Notes: generated by a model from the letters alone, not told the origin. A stretch of 64,000 bases of DNA from Campylobacter sp. CCS1377 (GCF_040008265.1 NZ_CP155620.1:124001-188000); one strand, 5' to 3'. Positions 26,627-35,613 are shown, counted from the stretch's first letter. Made by a program: numbers and translations.

Positions 26627-27962
26627 CATTTTTTCCATCATCGAGCACCAAGCCTTTTGCGAAGAAGATTTAAAAGAAATTTTTAAAGAAAAGGCTGGAA
26701 AATTTTATGAAGAACTAGAAAATTTCGCAAAAAATAACGAAAATTTTCTAGGCTTTAAAAACAAAAACACTTTAAAAGCTAAAAATTATGTAGGTGTTAT
26801 ACAAACCAAAAGCGGAGTTTTGGAGATCTTGCCAAAATGTACGGACTTAGAAGGCTATAAAGAAGAAAAAAATTCATCGAATATTTCACAAGAAAAACTA
26901 ATAAAAGCTTATGATTTATCGCAAATAAATAAAACGAATCAAGATGATGATTTTTATGAAAAAGATTTTAAATTTAACCCCAAAATTCTTTTAATCAATA
27001 TGTTAAAAACCTTAAAAAACTCTCCTTTTAAAAAATCTCAAATTTCATCTTTGCAAAGTTCTAAAACGCCTTTGCTTGAAGTATTTATTATGATGTTTTT
27101 AGATGAATTTGATAGTGTGCATAAAAAAGGTTTGATGAGATCTTATGTAAATAGCGAAGAAAATAGAGCTTTTTTAAAAGGAAAATTACTATTTAATGAG
27201 CATATAAAATCAAATTTAATCCACAAAGAAAGATTTTTTACAAGTTTTGATGAGTTTGTTTTGGATATAGCGCCAAATCGTCTCATCAAATCAACTCTAA
27301 ATTTCTTAAAATCCAAAACAACTACTAATAAATTTAGAATCATCAAAGCTATGCAAATTCTTGATGAGGTAGAATTTTCTAAAAATTATGAAAAAGATTT
27401 TAGCTTTAAAATTTCAAGACATTTTGATTATTATGAAAATATACTTTCTTGGTGTAAGATATTTTTGCAAAATCAAAGCTTTGCTCCATATAAAGGTAAA
27501 AACGAAGCCTTTGCTTTACTTTTTCCTATGGAAAAACTTTTTGAAAACTATGTGGCTTATATGTTTAAACTTGCTAATCCTAGTGAAAATGTAAAAGCCC
27601 AAAGTAGTGGAAAGTATTTAATCTCAAAAAATAATGAAAAATGCTTTATGTTAAAGCCTGATTTATATATAGAAAATGAAATGATTTTAGATACCAAATG
27701 GAAAATTCCAGATGATAACGAAGATGAGAAAAAGCATGGCATATCGCAAAGCGATTTATACCAAATGTTTGCTTATGCTTGTAATTTTAAGATAAATGAT
27801 ATAAAGCTTATTTATCCGCTTTGTAAAAGAACAATGGAGTTAAAAAATAAAATAAAAGAATTAGAATTTAACGCAAGTAAGCATTTGGCATTTTTAAACA
27901 ATGATGGTTTTTTGAAAACAAATATAAAAGTCCAAGTCTTTTTCGTACCTTTGCCCTTCTAA
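26613..27962 (+). CDS. mcrC: McrC-type nuclease subunit
   Basis: This 449-residue partner of McrB has a C-terminal PD-(D/E)xK nuclease core: [11 protein letters not shown], then [10 protein letters not shown] (Asp and Asp-x-Lys), followed by [10 protein letters not shown]. The N-terminal half has the McrC family pattern [17 protein letters not shown] and [11 protein letters not shown]. The start is one of two adjacent ATG codons at 26613 and 26616, which overlap the end of mcrB; the open frame further upstream is not coding. The stop overlaps the stop of the convergent ybeY gene by 4 bp with no terminator. Confidence 0.88.
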   Translation: MMNNNIFSIIEHQAFCEEDLKEIFKEKAGKFYEELENFAKNNENFLGFKNKNTLKAKNYVGVIQTKSGVLEILPKCTDLEGYKEEKNSSNISQEKLIKAYDLSQINKTNQDDDFYEKDFKFNPKILLINMLKTLKNSPFKKSQISSLQSSKTPLLEVFIMMFLDEFDSVHKKGLMRSYVNSEENRAFLKGKLLFNEHIKSNLIHKERFFTSFDEFVLDIAPNRLIKSTLNFLKSKTTTNKFRIIKAMQILDEVEFSKNYEKDFSFKISRHFDYYENILSWCKIFLQNQSFAPYKGKNEAFALLFPMEKLFENYVAYMFKLANPSENVKAQSSGKYLISKNNEKCFMLKPDLYIENEMILDTKWKIPDDNEDEKKHGISQSDLYQMFAYACNFKINDIKLIYPLCKRTMELKNKIKELEFNASKHLAFLNNDGFLKTNIKVQVFFVPLPF

Positions 27963-28366
27963 CTTTGAGTTCTTATAATCAAACTTGGCGGAAGTTTAAA
28001 AAATTCTATCAACTCTCTTTCTTTCTCTCTCATTTGCCCTTGATCGTTTTCGTGATCAAAGCCCATTAAATGCAAAAGTGCGTGGATAAAAAGCAAGGAA
28101 ATTTCATCTTCAAAACTGTGCCCAAATTCCTTTGCTTTTTGCTCCGCTAAATTTTTATTAATCACAACTGAACCTAAAGGCAAATTGTCGTGGATATTTT
28201 CAAGCGGGAAGGAAAGCACATCGGTGGTTTTGTCGATATTTCTTTGAGAAAGGTTAATTTCTCTCATCTCTTTATCATCAACAAAAACAAGTTCCACATC
28301 TTTAGAAGTCATTTTGTTAGCGATTTTCTCTAAAAAAGCACAACTTTCATCACAAAGTATCATCAC
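27959..28366 (-). CDS. ybeY: Endoribonuclease YbeY
   Basis: This 135-residue zinc-dependent RNase of 16S rRNA maturation and ribosome quality control has the three-histidine motif [14 protein letters not shown] (about 106-119) and the upstream [14 protein letters not shown] block. It overlaps map by 4 bp (28363-28366) and converges on mcrC. Length is typical. Confidence 0.94.
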   Translation of the reverse strand: MMILCDESCAFLEKIANKMTSKDVELVFVDDKEMREINLSQRNIDKTTDVLSFPLENIHDNLPLGSVVINKNLAEQKAKEFGHSFEDEISLLFIHALLHLMGFDHENDQGQMREKERELIEFFKLPPSLIIRTQS

Positions 28367-29124
28367 TCATCCACAGAAAGAATTTGCGCTTTTTTACCTA
28401 CAATGGCGACGCAATGCTCATAATGTGCAGCATTGAGTCCATCAGCACTACCCGCATCCCATTTTCCATTGTAATGTTTTGGAGTGCCATCTTTTTGACA
28501 AATCATAGGTTCTATGCAAAAAACCATACCTTCTTTGATTTTTGGTCCGCTTTTTGCACTTGCGCCATTTTCAAGATAGTTTAAAATTTCAGGCTCGCCG
28601 TGTGGTTTGCGACCTATGCCATGTCCGCAGTATCCGCGAAGTGGCACAAAGCCACGAGAATGTATAAATTCGCCCAAAAATGCCGAAAGTTCTTTAAATC
28701 GCATTCCTTCGCGAATTTCATCGATAGCGCCATATAAGGCATCTTTGGCGCAAGCGATGAGTTTTTCATCTTGGCTTGAAATTTTTCCTATGGCTATGGT
28801 GCGCGCTGCATCGCCATAATATCCATTTAAAAAAGTTCCCACATCAAGCCCTAAAATGTCGCCTTCTTTGATGATTTTTTCATCAGGAATTCCGTGTATG
28901 CAAACTTGATTTAAAGAAATGCAAATAGCACCAGGAAAGCCATAAAGCCCTTTAAAAGATGGTTTTGCACCATGACTTAGTATGAAATCTTCAGCCATTT
29001 TATCGATTTGTTTTAGGCTCATACCCACTTTAATTTCTTTTTCTAAAAAATCCAGTGTTTTGGCTACGATTTTATTAGCTGCTCTTAGTTTTTCTATTTC
29101 TTCAGGTTTTTTTAATTCTATCAT
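28363..29124 (-). CDS. map: Type I methionine aminopeptidase
   Basis: This 253-residue enzyme removes the initiator Met from nascent proteins. The metal ligands are visible: Asp in [16 protein letters not shown] (two residues), His in [17 protein letters not shown], Glu in FCIEPMI and Glu near the end (AHYEHCVAI). It is translationally coupled with ybeY and 10 bp downstream of murI. Confidence 0.97.
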   Translation of the reverse strand: MIELKKPEEIEKLRAANKIVAKTLDFLEKEIKVGMSLKQIDKMAEDFILSHGAKPSFKGLYGFPGAICISLNQVCIHGIPDEKIIKEGDILGLDVGTFLNGYYGDAARTIAIGKISSQDEKLIACAKDALYGAIDEIREGMRFKELSAFLGEFIHSRGFVPLRGYCGHGIGRKPHGEPEILNYLENGASAKSGPKIKEGMVFCIEPMICQKDGTPKHYNGKWDAGSADGLNAAHYEHCVAIVGKKAQILSVDE

Positions 29125-29134
29125 TTTTTAATCC

Positions 29135-29884
29135 TTAATTTTCATTAATATTAAGCCAAATTTTGGCAGTGTTTTTTAAAGAATTTACATCGCTGGACGC
29201 ATAAAAATTTAGCTTTGCTTTATGTTTTAAAGTTGGTAAATCTTTATGGGTTTTTAAAAAATCCACAATGGCATCGCCAGAATGTATAAGCTTGGTATTT
29301 TCTCCAAAATACTCGCTTAAAGCTTTTGAGATTAACGGAAAATGCGTGCAAGCCAAAATCAGTCCATCGGGCTTTTGAATATCCTTAAAATAATACTCAA
29401 AAGCACTTTGTAGAAACTCACCTTCGAAAATTCCTTCCTCAACCATAGGGACAAAAAGACTAGTGGAAAGAGCATTGATATGATTAAAACCTTCTTTTTG
29501 CAAACGATCTTGATAGGCTTTTGAATTTATAGTGGCTTTTGTAGCTATGACAAGAATGTTTTGATTTTTTTTTAGAGTTTTTTTGGTAGCCTCGATCCCA
29601 GCGTCAATAACACCATAAATGGGAAATTTAGCTTTTTCTTGTAAAGCTTTGAGTGCATAAGCGCTTGCGGTATTGCAAGCAATGATCAGCATATCAATGT
29701 CAAATTTTTCAAAAAAATCAAGTGCTTCAAGGCAAAATTTAATGATAGTGTCTTTATCTTTTACTCCATAAGGAACGCGTGCGGTATCGCCGTAATAAAT
29801 TACTTCATTAAATAAATTCGCCTCATACAAAGACTTTAAAACACTAAGTCCACCAACGCCACTATCAAAAACACCGATTTTCAT
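29135..29884 (-). CDS. murI: Glutamate racemase MurI
   Basis: This 249-residue enzyme makes D-glutamate for peptidoglycan. It has GVFDSGVGGLSVLKSL at the N-terminus, the first catalytic cysteine in IIACNTASAYAL and the second in ILACTHFPLI. Two ATG codons stand in tandem; the second (29884) gives the usual MKIGVFDSG start. Neither has a strong ribosome site. It lies 15 bp downstream of nhaA. Confidence 0.96.
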   Translation of the reverse strand: MKIGVFDSGVGGLSVLKSLYEANLFNEVIYYGDTARVPYGVKDKDTIIKFCLEALDFFEKFDIDMLIIACNTASAYALKALQEKAKFPIYGVIDAGIEATKKTLKKNQNILVIATKATINSKAYQDRLQKEGFNHINALSTSLFVPMVEEGIFEGEFLQSAFEYYFKDIQKPDGLILACTHFPLISKALSEYFGENTKLIHSGDAIVDFLKTHKDLPTLKHKAKLNFYASSDVNSLKNTAKIWLNINEN

Positions 29885-29899
29885 CATTATTTACAAAAT

Positions 29900-31048
29900 T
29901 TATTTGATAATTCTTAAATACAAATATCCCACTAAGGCACTTAAAAAACTCGCAATCAAAATAGCAAGCCTATCGGCGTGTTCAAAAATAGCACTGTCTT
30001 GGTAAGCTAAACCATCAATAAATAAGCTCATAGTAAAGCCAATTCCTGTTAAAATGCAAATTCCATAGAATTGTGAATATTTTACACCTTCTGGCAATTT
30101 TGCAAGTTTGAGTTTAATGCTAAGATAAGAAAATAAAAACACTCCGACTTGTTTGCCTATAAAAAGTCCTAAAATAATACCTAAGCTTACAGGAGCAAGC
30201 AAGGAAGAGAAACTCATTCCGCTAATGTCAATTCCAGCGTTTGCAAAAGCAAATAAAGGCAAAATAAAATAAATTACCCAAGGGTTTAAATCATGATGTA
30301 AATCTTGCACGAAATCTTGCCCATTTTTGCGTTCCATTGGTATAAATAAAGCAACGATAATACCCGCCAAAGTTGCATGCACTCCACTTTTTAGCATTGC
30401 TACCCATAATACAACGCCCACTAAAACATAAAAAGGCAGATGTGAAATTCTAAAATAATTAAGTAAAAACAATGCCCCTATGCAAAGTAAAGAAATGAAA
30501 ATCGCAAGAGTAGAGAGCTCACTAGTGTAAAATAAAGCAATGATAATAATTGCTCCTAAATCATCAAAAATTGCCAAAGAAAGCAAAAATAGTTTTAAGC
30601 TTGTAGGAATTTTATTTCCCAAAAGCATTAAAATTCCCACCGCAAAAGCAATATCTGTGGCTGTTGGTATCGCCCAACCTTTCATTGCAAATATATCTTG
30701 ATGATTGATAGAGGCAAAGATTAAAGCAGGAGCTATCATACCGCCTAATGCACCAAAAATAGGCAAGGAAACAGAGCGGATATTGCGAAGTTGTCCCCTT
30801 AAAACTTCATGTTTTAATTCAAGTCCTATGCTAAGGAAAAAAACAGCAATCAGACCATCATTTATCCATAAAAGTAAGGGTTTGAAAATTTCAAAATCAT
30901 TGATTTTAAAGCCAAAATCTGTATGTAAAAAATTATCATAAATTAGGCTTAGAGAAGAATTCTTACATGCTAAAGCAAAAAAAGTACAAAAGATCAGCAA
31001 AACACCTGGAAAAGACTCGCTTTGAATAATTTTTTTAAAATTTTGCAT
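29900..31048 (-). CDS. nhaA: Na+/H+ antiporter NhaA
   Basis: This 382-residue membrane protein has about 12 hydrophobic segments and the NhaA hallmarks: [21 protein letters not shown] early, the paired-Asp ion site in [21 protein letters not shown], and [20 protein letters not shown]. It exports Na+ in exchange for protons and supports pH and salt tolerance. Of two tandem ATG codons the second (31048) is better spaced from AAGGA. Some Campylobacter genomes carry two nhaA genes in tandem; only one copy is present here. Confidence 0.95.
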   Translation of the reverse strand: MQNFKKIIQSESFPGVLLIFCTFFALACKNSSLSLIYDNFLHTDFGFKINDFEIFKPLLLWINDGLIAVFFLSIGLELKHEVLRGQLRNIRSVSLPIFGALGGMIAPALIFASINHQDIFAMKGWAIPTATDIAFAVGILMLLGNKIPTSLKLFLLSLAIFDDLGAIIIIALFYTSELSTLAIFISLLCIGALFLLNYFRISHLPFYVLVGVVLWVAMLKSGVHATLAGIIVALFIPMERKNGQDFVQDLHHDLNPWVIYFILPLFAFANAGIDISGMSFSSLLAPVSLGIILGLFIGKQVGVFLFSYLSIKLKLAKLPEGVKYSQFYGICILTGIGFTMSLFIDGLAYQDSAIFEHADRLAILIASFLSALVGYLYLRIIK

Positions 31049-31126
31049 CATAATCCTTGAAAAGTTTTTAAAAAGCTTATTTTACCGTTAAAATACAAAT
31101 TTTTAGTTTAAAATTTGAGAAAAGTA

Positions 31127-31146
31127 AAGCCTTGTTTCCAAGGCTT
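31127..31146 (-). terminator. Stem-loop terminator of the YjfB-like gene
   Basis: AAGCCTTG and CAAGGCTT form an 8-bp stem with a 4-nt loop, overlapping the stop codon of the YjfB-like gene and followed on the minus strand by TACTTTTCTC. It separates that gene from nhaA. Confidence 0.65.
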
Positions 31147-31333
31147 AAGCGTAGATATCAATCCCGCCAGAATTTGCAGAAGAGCTTACAGCAGGAGTGC
31201 TTGAAGTATTTGTTCCGCTTGTTAGTCCTTCTAAAAGTTGTGCCATTGCCGCTTCGTTTGCGTCCATAGCTTTTTTAAAAACGCTGGTATTTACCGCAAC
31301 CATTAAGGAAGCATTACTCATATCAGGTATCAT
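31145..31333 (-). CDS. YjfB-like putative motility protein
   Basis: This 62-residue protein (MIPDMSNASLMVAVNTSVFK, then MDANEAAMAQLLEGL) matches the YjfB-type small motility family: a short amphipathic helical part followed by a Ser/Thr/Gly-rich tail ending in GGIDIYA. The start at 31333 is fixed by a strong AAGGAGGG site; the longer frame from 31360 would place this site inside the gene. An upstream CCGATTAAT motif could be a sigma-28 -10 box, which would fit a flagellar role. Its exact function is unknown. Confidence 0.7.
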   Translation of the reverse strand: MIPDMSNASLMVAVNTSVFKKAMDANEAAMAQLLEGLTSGTNTSSTPAVSSSANSGGIDIYA

Positions 31334-31365
31334 TACACCCTCCTTTGTGAAACTAAGCACTTAAT

Positions 31366-31376
31366 ATTAATCGGAA
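31366..31376 (-). promoter_or_regulatory. Candidate sigma-28 (FliA) -10 element
   Basis: On the minus strand TCCGATTAATA lies about 35 bp before the start of the YjfB-like gene. It fits the CGATWT-type -10 of Campylobacter FliA promoters. The -35 part is weak (TTAATT about 20 bp upstream), so the call is tentative. Confidence 0.35.
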
Positions 31377-31461
31377 AAAAATACAAATAATTAACATTTC
31401 TAAAGTAAATTTTTTAAATATAAGTAAAATTTGACAATAAAATATAAAATAAGGATAAATA

Positions 31462-31863
31462 ATGAAAAATTCTTTAGAAAAATTATTTTCTTATCTTTCA
31501 CAAAATACAATTCATATTTTAAGCACTAGCGCAGATAATATCGTTCATTCAAGACCTATTGGAAGTATGATATTAGCAAGAGATAGGATTTATTATTGTA
31601 TGAATAAAAATAAAGCAATGTATACTCAGCTTTGTATCAACAATCAAATTTGCATTTGTGTGTGTTTGGAAAATTATACTTGGGTTAGAATTTATGCTAA
31701 GGTTTGTTTTGATGATGATTTAAGTGTAAAGCAAATTTTTATTGATAAAAACAAAACTAGATTTCAAAATGCAAAAGATGATAATTTTGCTATTTTTTAT
31801 CTTAGTGATATTAAGGCTGAAATTCATAAAGGTTTAGAAATTGAAGTTTTAGAATTAAAATAA
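31462..31863 (+). CDS. Pyridoxamine 5-phosphate oxidase-like FMN-binding split-barrel protein
   Basis: This 133-residue protein shows the split-barrel pattern: HILSTSADNIVHSRPIGSM (about 18-36), RIYYCMNKNKAMYTQLCINNQICICV (about 42-68, strand, helix, strand) and WVRIYAKVCF (about 74-83). Small members of this family bind FMN or, in some Campylobacter and Helicobacter proteins, heme. No catalytic set can be pinned down. It stands alone with an AAGGAT ribosome site and is followed at once by a stem-loop terminator. Confidence 0.72.
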   Translation: MKNSLEKLFSYLSQNTIHILSTSADNIVHSRPIGSMILARDRIYYCMNKNKAMYTQLCINNQICICVCLENYTWVRIYAKVCFDDDLSVKQIFIDKNKTRFQNAKDDNFAIFYLSDIKAEIHKGLEIEVLELK

Positions 31864-31882
31864 AAGCCCAAAAAGGGCTTTT
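31862..31882. terminator. Bidirectional stem-loop terminator
   Basis: AAAAGCCC, a 5-nt A loop and GGGCTTTT form an 8-bp stem, A-rich on one side and T-rich on the other. It overlaps the stop of the FMN-barrel gene (+) and lies 54 bp beyond the end of the 34-codon ORF of the cyd operon (-), so it can serve both. Confidence 0.8.
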
Positions 31883-31935
31883 AAGCAATATTTTGAAAAG
31901 ATTCAAACTTTATATCGGAAAGAATTTAAAAAATT

Positions 31936-32040
31936 TTATAGTTTTTCTTCAATTTCAAGTTGTTTTATATTTAGCACAATGAATTTATATGAAAGATAAA
32001 TTACTAAAGGCCAAGTAAGTAAAAATAAAGCATGTAGCAT
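31936..32040 (-). CDS. 34-residue single-TM protein after cydB (CydX-like candidate)
   Basis: A minus-strand ORF too short for usual gene callers begins with ATG at 32040, 12 bp after the cydB stop. AAGGA lies 7 bp before the start. The product starts MLHALFLLTWPLVIYLSYKF, one membrane helix of about 20 residues, and ends in a charged tail (QLEIEEKL). Small single-TM subunits encoded right after cydB (CydX, 37 residues in E. coli) stabilise cytochrome bd oxidases and have this same design: a short N-terminal helix with Trp and a Glu-rich tail. Sequence identity to CydX is weak, so the role is inferred from position, size and topology. Confidence 0.6.
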   Translation of the reverse strand: MLHALFLLTWPLVIYLSYKFIVLNIKQLEIEEKL

Positions 32041-32052
32041 TGTAATTCCTTT

Positions 32053-33180
32053 TTAATAAGCATGATCATCATTTGCGATTTCTTCGCGTGTGATTTTTTC
32101 CCTATCCATAGCACGCCACACATAAGTAATGTAAGCTAAAACAAAAGGCACAAGCAAAGAAGCATAAGCCATCACACTAAGGGTGTAGTAACTCGAACTC
32201 GCATTTTTTATCGTTAATGAGCTTTGCAAATGTGTAGTTGATGGATAAAACGCACTGTCTCCAAGCCCAACATTTAAAAGCAAAGCAAACACACACAAAA
32301 TAGTTCCCAAACCCAAAGTCCAGATTGCGCAAGCAGTTTTTACAAAGGCACCCAAGTAAATTCCTAGCAAAACAAAAAGCACTCCAAGTAAAAGCAAAAC
32401 AAGCAGTAATGGTTGTTCCAAAAAAGTATAAAAATACAAATTTGCACTCATACTCACAAAATGATTTTCATCAACAAAAAAGCCATCTTTTAAAAAAATC
32501 CAAACAAGAAAAGCTAGGAAAAATGGTAAAAATAGAAGAGCATTGATGAAAATTTGTTTTGAAGCTTTAAATTTAATGCTTTCATTTTTGATATTATTCA
32601 TAAAATACGCCGCACCCAAAATACGACTTAAAAAAATCAAAGCCAAGCCAAGTAAGTAATTATAAGGATTTAAAAGAAGTTCAAGTCCTCTAAAAGTATG
32701 CTCCCAAACGACAAAATTGTGCTCATCAAGTAAAAACTCAGATCCGCTAAAAAAACTACTCACAGCAACACCTATAAGAAAGGTAGCCAAGTAGCCATTG
32801 ATTTTTAAGAAAAATTCATAGCTTTTTGCACCGTATAAATTACCTTGTTTTTTGCGGTATTCATAAGACACAGCTTGCAAGATGAAGCAAAAAAGTATGA
32901 TAAGCCAAGCCCAATAAGCCCCGCCAAAACTTGTGCTATAAAAAAGTGGAAAAGCCGCAAAAGCTGCTCCGCCAAACATTACAAGAGTTGTAAAACCAAG
33001 TTCCCATTTGCGTCCTAAAGAATTGATAAGCATAGTTTTTTCAAGCTCATTAGTGCTTAAAGTATCTATAAGGGTTTGTCCGCCTTGTACAAAAAACATA
33101 AAAATTAAAAGAGCACCAAGCAAACTTAAAACCACCCACCAATAAATTTGAAGCTCTGCTAATTCTAAACCAAAAAACAT
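32053..33180 (-). CDS. cydB: Cytochrome bd-type quinol oxidase subunit II (CydB/CioB)
   Basis: This 375-residue subunit has eight or nine hydrophobic segments. It begins MFFGLELAELQIYWWVVLSLLG, and its N-terminal motif WELGFTTLVMFGGAAFAAFPLFYSTSF matches the CydB region where E. coli has GNEVWLITAGGALFAAWP. It partners CydA in the inner membrane. In C. jejuni this enzyme (CioAB) is reported to be cyanide-insensitive and not to show heme d spectra. The start overlaps the cydA stop by 1 bp. A 34-codon ORF follows. Confidence 0.93.
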   Translation of the reverse strand: MFFGLELAELQIYWWVVLSLLGALLIFMFFVQGGQTLIDTLSTNELEKTMLINSLGRKWELGFTTLVMFGGAAFAAFPLFYSTSFGGAYWAWLIILFCFILQAVSYEYRKKQGNLYGAKSYEFFLKINGYLATFLIGVAVSSFFSGSEFLLDEHNFVVWEHTFRGLELLLNPYNYLLGLALIFLSRILGAAYFMNNIKNESIKFKASKQIFINALLFLPFFLAFLVWIFLKDGFFVDENHFVSMSANLYFYTFLEQPLLLVLLLLGVLFVLLGIYLGAFVKTACAIWTLGLGTILCVFALLLNVGLGDSAFYPSTTHLQSSLTIKNASSSYYTLSVMAYASLLVPFVLAYITYVWRAMDREKITREEIANDDHAY

Positions 33181-34715
33181 TATTTTACCCCTTTATCCTC
33201 GCTAAAGCCTTTTTTGATTTGACTTAGCATGATTTTGATTTCCGCAAGTAAAAGTGCAGTAAATAACACAGCAAAAATCCAAAAAGAAATTTTCACATTC
33301 ACGCTTGCTAAATTTGTAGCCGCAATGCTAGTAGGCATAAGATCTTGTATGGCCCAAGGTTGTCTGCCCACTTCAGCTACGATCCATCCAGCTTCTGCAG
33401 CTATATATCCTAGTGGGATTGTTAAAACGCAAAGCCATAAAATTTTGCGGAATTTTTCAATATCATTTGCCATAGTTAAATAAAGCGTGATGATAAAGAG
33501 TATGAAAAAATAACTTCCCAAAGCCACCATGATGTGAAAACTGTAAAAGGTTAGAGCAATCGGCGGCACAGCATCGCTTGGCTTTTCTAGATAACCATAA
33601 CCAAAATCTTTAAAATGCTTTTCGAGTAAAATTTTATTTAAATTCATAGCATTTGTGTCGTTATTGTCTTTAGCTATTTTGTAATTTTTTAAGGCATCAA
33701 TGGCGATTTTACCATTATCAATGCGAGTTTGCAAAGGGCTTATACCTTGTTTTTTATTGCCAAAAACCAAATCTTCAATGCCAGCTACAAAAGAATTTGC
33801 ATCACGGTTTCCTAAAATCGATAAAGCGTAAGGTATGCTTAAGTCAAATAAAAACACACTTTCGTTATTATCTAAAGTCTTTTTAGGATTTAATATCCCA
33901 AAAGCAACGATACCCGCTCTATGTTCGCCTTTGTAAATTCCTTCCATCGCTGCAAGTTTCATCGGCTGGGTTTGAGTGACCCTATAGGCACTCTCATCGC
34001 CGCTAAAAAATAAAAATACCGAGCAAATAAGCCCAAAACTAGCACCAACTACAAGGCTTTTTTTGGCTTCTATAATATGGCGTTTTTTGAGTAAAAACCA
34101 AGCTGAAATTCCCATAACAAATAAAGCAGAAATCACATAGCCACTCGCCACAGTGTGTAAAAATTTCGAAACAGCCACAGGAGAAAAAGCCACTTCAAAG
34201 AAATTTTGCATTTCATTTCTTGCGGTATCAGGATTAAATTTCATTCCGATAGGGTATTGCATCCAGCCGTTTGCAACCAAAATCCAAAAGGCGCTTAGGT
34301 TGCTTCCAACTGCTACACACCAAGTCGAAAACAAGTGGAATTTTTTAGAAACCTTATCCCAGCCAAAAAACATTACTGCAAAAAAGGTTGCCTCTAAAAA
34401 GAATGCCATCAAGCCTTCAAACGCTAAAGGTGCGCCAAAAATATCACCTACAAACCAGCTGTAATTTGCCCAATTTGTCCCGAATTCAAATTCCATTATA
34501 ATGCCCGTTGCTACACCGATGGCAAAATTTATAGCAAATAAAGCAAGCCAAAATTTGGTGATTTTTTTCCATTTTTCATTGCCTGTTTTAACATAGATTG
34601 TTTCCATAATGGCAATGATAAAAGAAAGCCCTAGAGTCAAAGGCACAAATAAAAAATGATAAAGTGCAGTTAGTGCAAATTGTGCTCTTGAGTAATCAAC
34701 GCTACTAAGATCCAT
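33180..34715 (-). CDS. cydA: Cytochrome bd-type quinol oxidase subunit I (CydA/CioA)
   Basis: This 511-residue subunit carries the heme b and high-spin heme ligands. The N-terminal helix has LTALYHFLFVPLTLGLSF with His20 (E. coli His19). FLHTVASGYVISALFVMG contains the second axial His, and a Met ligand region lies near FHIMVALGSYFFIL. The quinol-binding Q-loop follows. It oxidises menaquinol and reduces oxygen without proton pumping. Its ATG overlaps the DUF4492 stop by 1 bp. The gene order DUF4492-cydA-cydB-small ORF forms one minus-strand operon. Confidence 0.95.
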   Translation of the reverse strand: MDLSSVDYSRAQFALTALYHFLFVPLTLGLSFIIAIMETIYVKTGNEKWKKITKFWLALFAINFAIGVATGIIMEFEFGTNWANYSWFVGDIFGAPLAFEGLMAFFLEATFFAVMFFGWDKVSKKFHLFSTWCVAVGSNLSAFWILVANGWMQYPIGMKFNPDTARNEMQNFFEVAFSPVAVSKFLHTVASGYVISALFVMGISAWFLLKKRHIIEAKKSLVVGASFGLICSVFLFFSGDESAYRVTQTQPMKLAAMEGIYKGEHRAGIVAFGILNPKKTLDNNESVFLFDLSIPYALSILGNRDANSFVAGIEDLVFGNKKQGISPLQTRIDNGKIAIDALKNYKIAKDNNDTNAMNLNKILLEKHFKDFGYGYLEKPSDAVPPIALTFYSFHIMVALGSYFFILFIITLYLTMANDIEKFRKILWLCVLTIPLGYIAAEAGWIVAEVGRQPWAIQDLMPTSIAATNLASVNVKISFWIFAVLFTALLLAEIKIMLSQIKKGFSEDKGVK

Positions 34716-34945
34716 TATTCTTCCTTGGTAAGATTTTTTATAACAAAATTTGTTTTTTCTTTTTGAGTGTTAAAAGCGGAATTTATAGTGTTATCAAATA
34801 AAAACATTTTGATAAACAAAAACATCACTAAAAGCTTAATAATGATGATTTTCCATAAGGTTTTACCTAGTTTTAAATTCATAAAACCTTCTTTGTAAAA
34901 ATTAAAAATTTCACACAAAGCATTAAAATAGCGTTTTAAAAGCAT
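34715..34945 (-). CDS. DUF4492 small membrane protein of the cytochrome bd operon
   Basis: This 76-residue protein has one membrane helix (about 33-52, KIIIIKLLVMFLFIKMFLF) preceded by the conserved DUF4492 element FNFYKEGFMNLKLGKTLW. Proteins of this family are found next to cydA in epsilonproteobacteria and Bacteroidetes; their function is not settled, and an accessory-subunit or assembly role is likely. It has AAGGAT 4 bp before its ATG and a 1-bp overlap with cydA, so it is the first gene of the operon. Confidence 0.75.
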   Translation of the reverse strand: MLLKRYFNALCEIFNFYKEGFMNLKLGKTLWKIIIIKLLVMFLFIKMFLFDNTINSAFNTQKEKTNFVIKNLTKEE

Positions 34946-35026
34946 ATTTTATCCTTGAAATAAATTCAAAAATGCAAATCTTAAAATAAATCTTATAAAA
35001 ATTTGCTTTATATGGCGGTGATTTTG

Positions 35027-35371
35027 TTACTTTACGATGAATTTGTCATTGTGTGATTTTGGGCAAGATACGACTATAAACTCTAAATCTTCGCAAGTTT
35101 GATTTATCATTTGATGAATTTGATGAGCTTTGATATGTATACCTTCCCCTGCTTCTAGTTCGATATCCGCATTTTCTAGTCTCATCAAGGCTTTTCCTTT
35201 TAAAATATAAAAAAACTGCTCAGCTTTATCATGATAATGCATATCTTCAGCTGTATGTGGAGGCATTTTTTCGGCAATAATGCTTAAATGTTTACTATCA
35301 ACAAAGTGCCAACCGTCGCAAATTTCTTTCCAATTATAATGTTTGGCATTTTCTCTTGTAATTTTTTGCAT
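35027..35371 (-). CDS. Cupin-domain protein
   Basis: This 114-residue single-cupin protein has the first motif MHYHDKAEQFFYILKGKALM (about 45-64, with His, His and Glu metal ligands) and the second motif GEGIHIKAHQIHQMIN (about 75-90, with His). Small cupins of this type bind a metal and may act as isomerases, dioxygenases or sensors; the substrate cannot be told. It lies upstream of the cyd operon on the same strand with an 81-bp gap, in which I see no terminator stem. Confidence 0.75.
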   Translation of the reverse strand: MQKITRENAKHYNWKEICDGWHFVDSKHLSIIAEKMPPHTAEDMHYHDKAEQFFYILKGKALMRLENADIELEAGEGIHIKAHQIHQMINQTCEDLEFIVVSCPKSHNDKFIVK

Positions 35372-35442
35372 TTCACTTCCCCTACTAAATTTTTGGTATT
35401 ATAAGTATTTTTTGACTAAAACATTATTAAAAGCAAAAATGT

Positions 35443-35535
35443 TTATAAGTGGCATTTGATTTTGGACGAGTTTAAAAAATCGCTAAATTTTGCCACGAAC
35501 TTATAAATTATGATAATTCCAAGGATTTTAAACTC
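35443..35535. repeat. Two interleaved inverted repeats upstream of flgE
   Basis: The 297-bp gap between the cupin gene and flgE contains TTATAAGT-GGCA (35443-35454) matched by TGCC-ACGA-ACTTATAA (35491-35506), and GAGTTTAAAA (35468-35477) matched by TTTTAAACTC (35526-35535). The order of the arms is A-B-A'-B', so the stems cannot both nest as plain hairpins and would form a pseudoknot or two alternative structures in RNA. No ORF is seen here. Confidence 0.55.
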
Positions 35536-35613
35536 ATCACTCACGCCAACGACACTACAAATTTTAATTTTAAAATACTAAATTTTTACAAAACTATCTA
35601 CAAATTTTATAAA

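Noticed and set aside
31431-31448. TTGACA followed by TATAAA as a promoter of the FMN-barrel gene
   Set aside because: The spacing is only 6 bp, far from the 16-18 bp needed, and a start from the -10 alone would remove the ribosome site.
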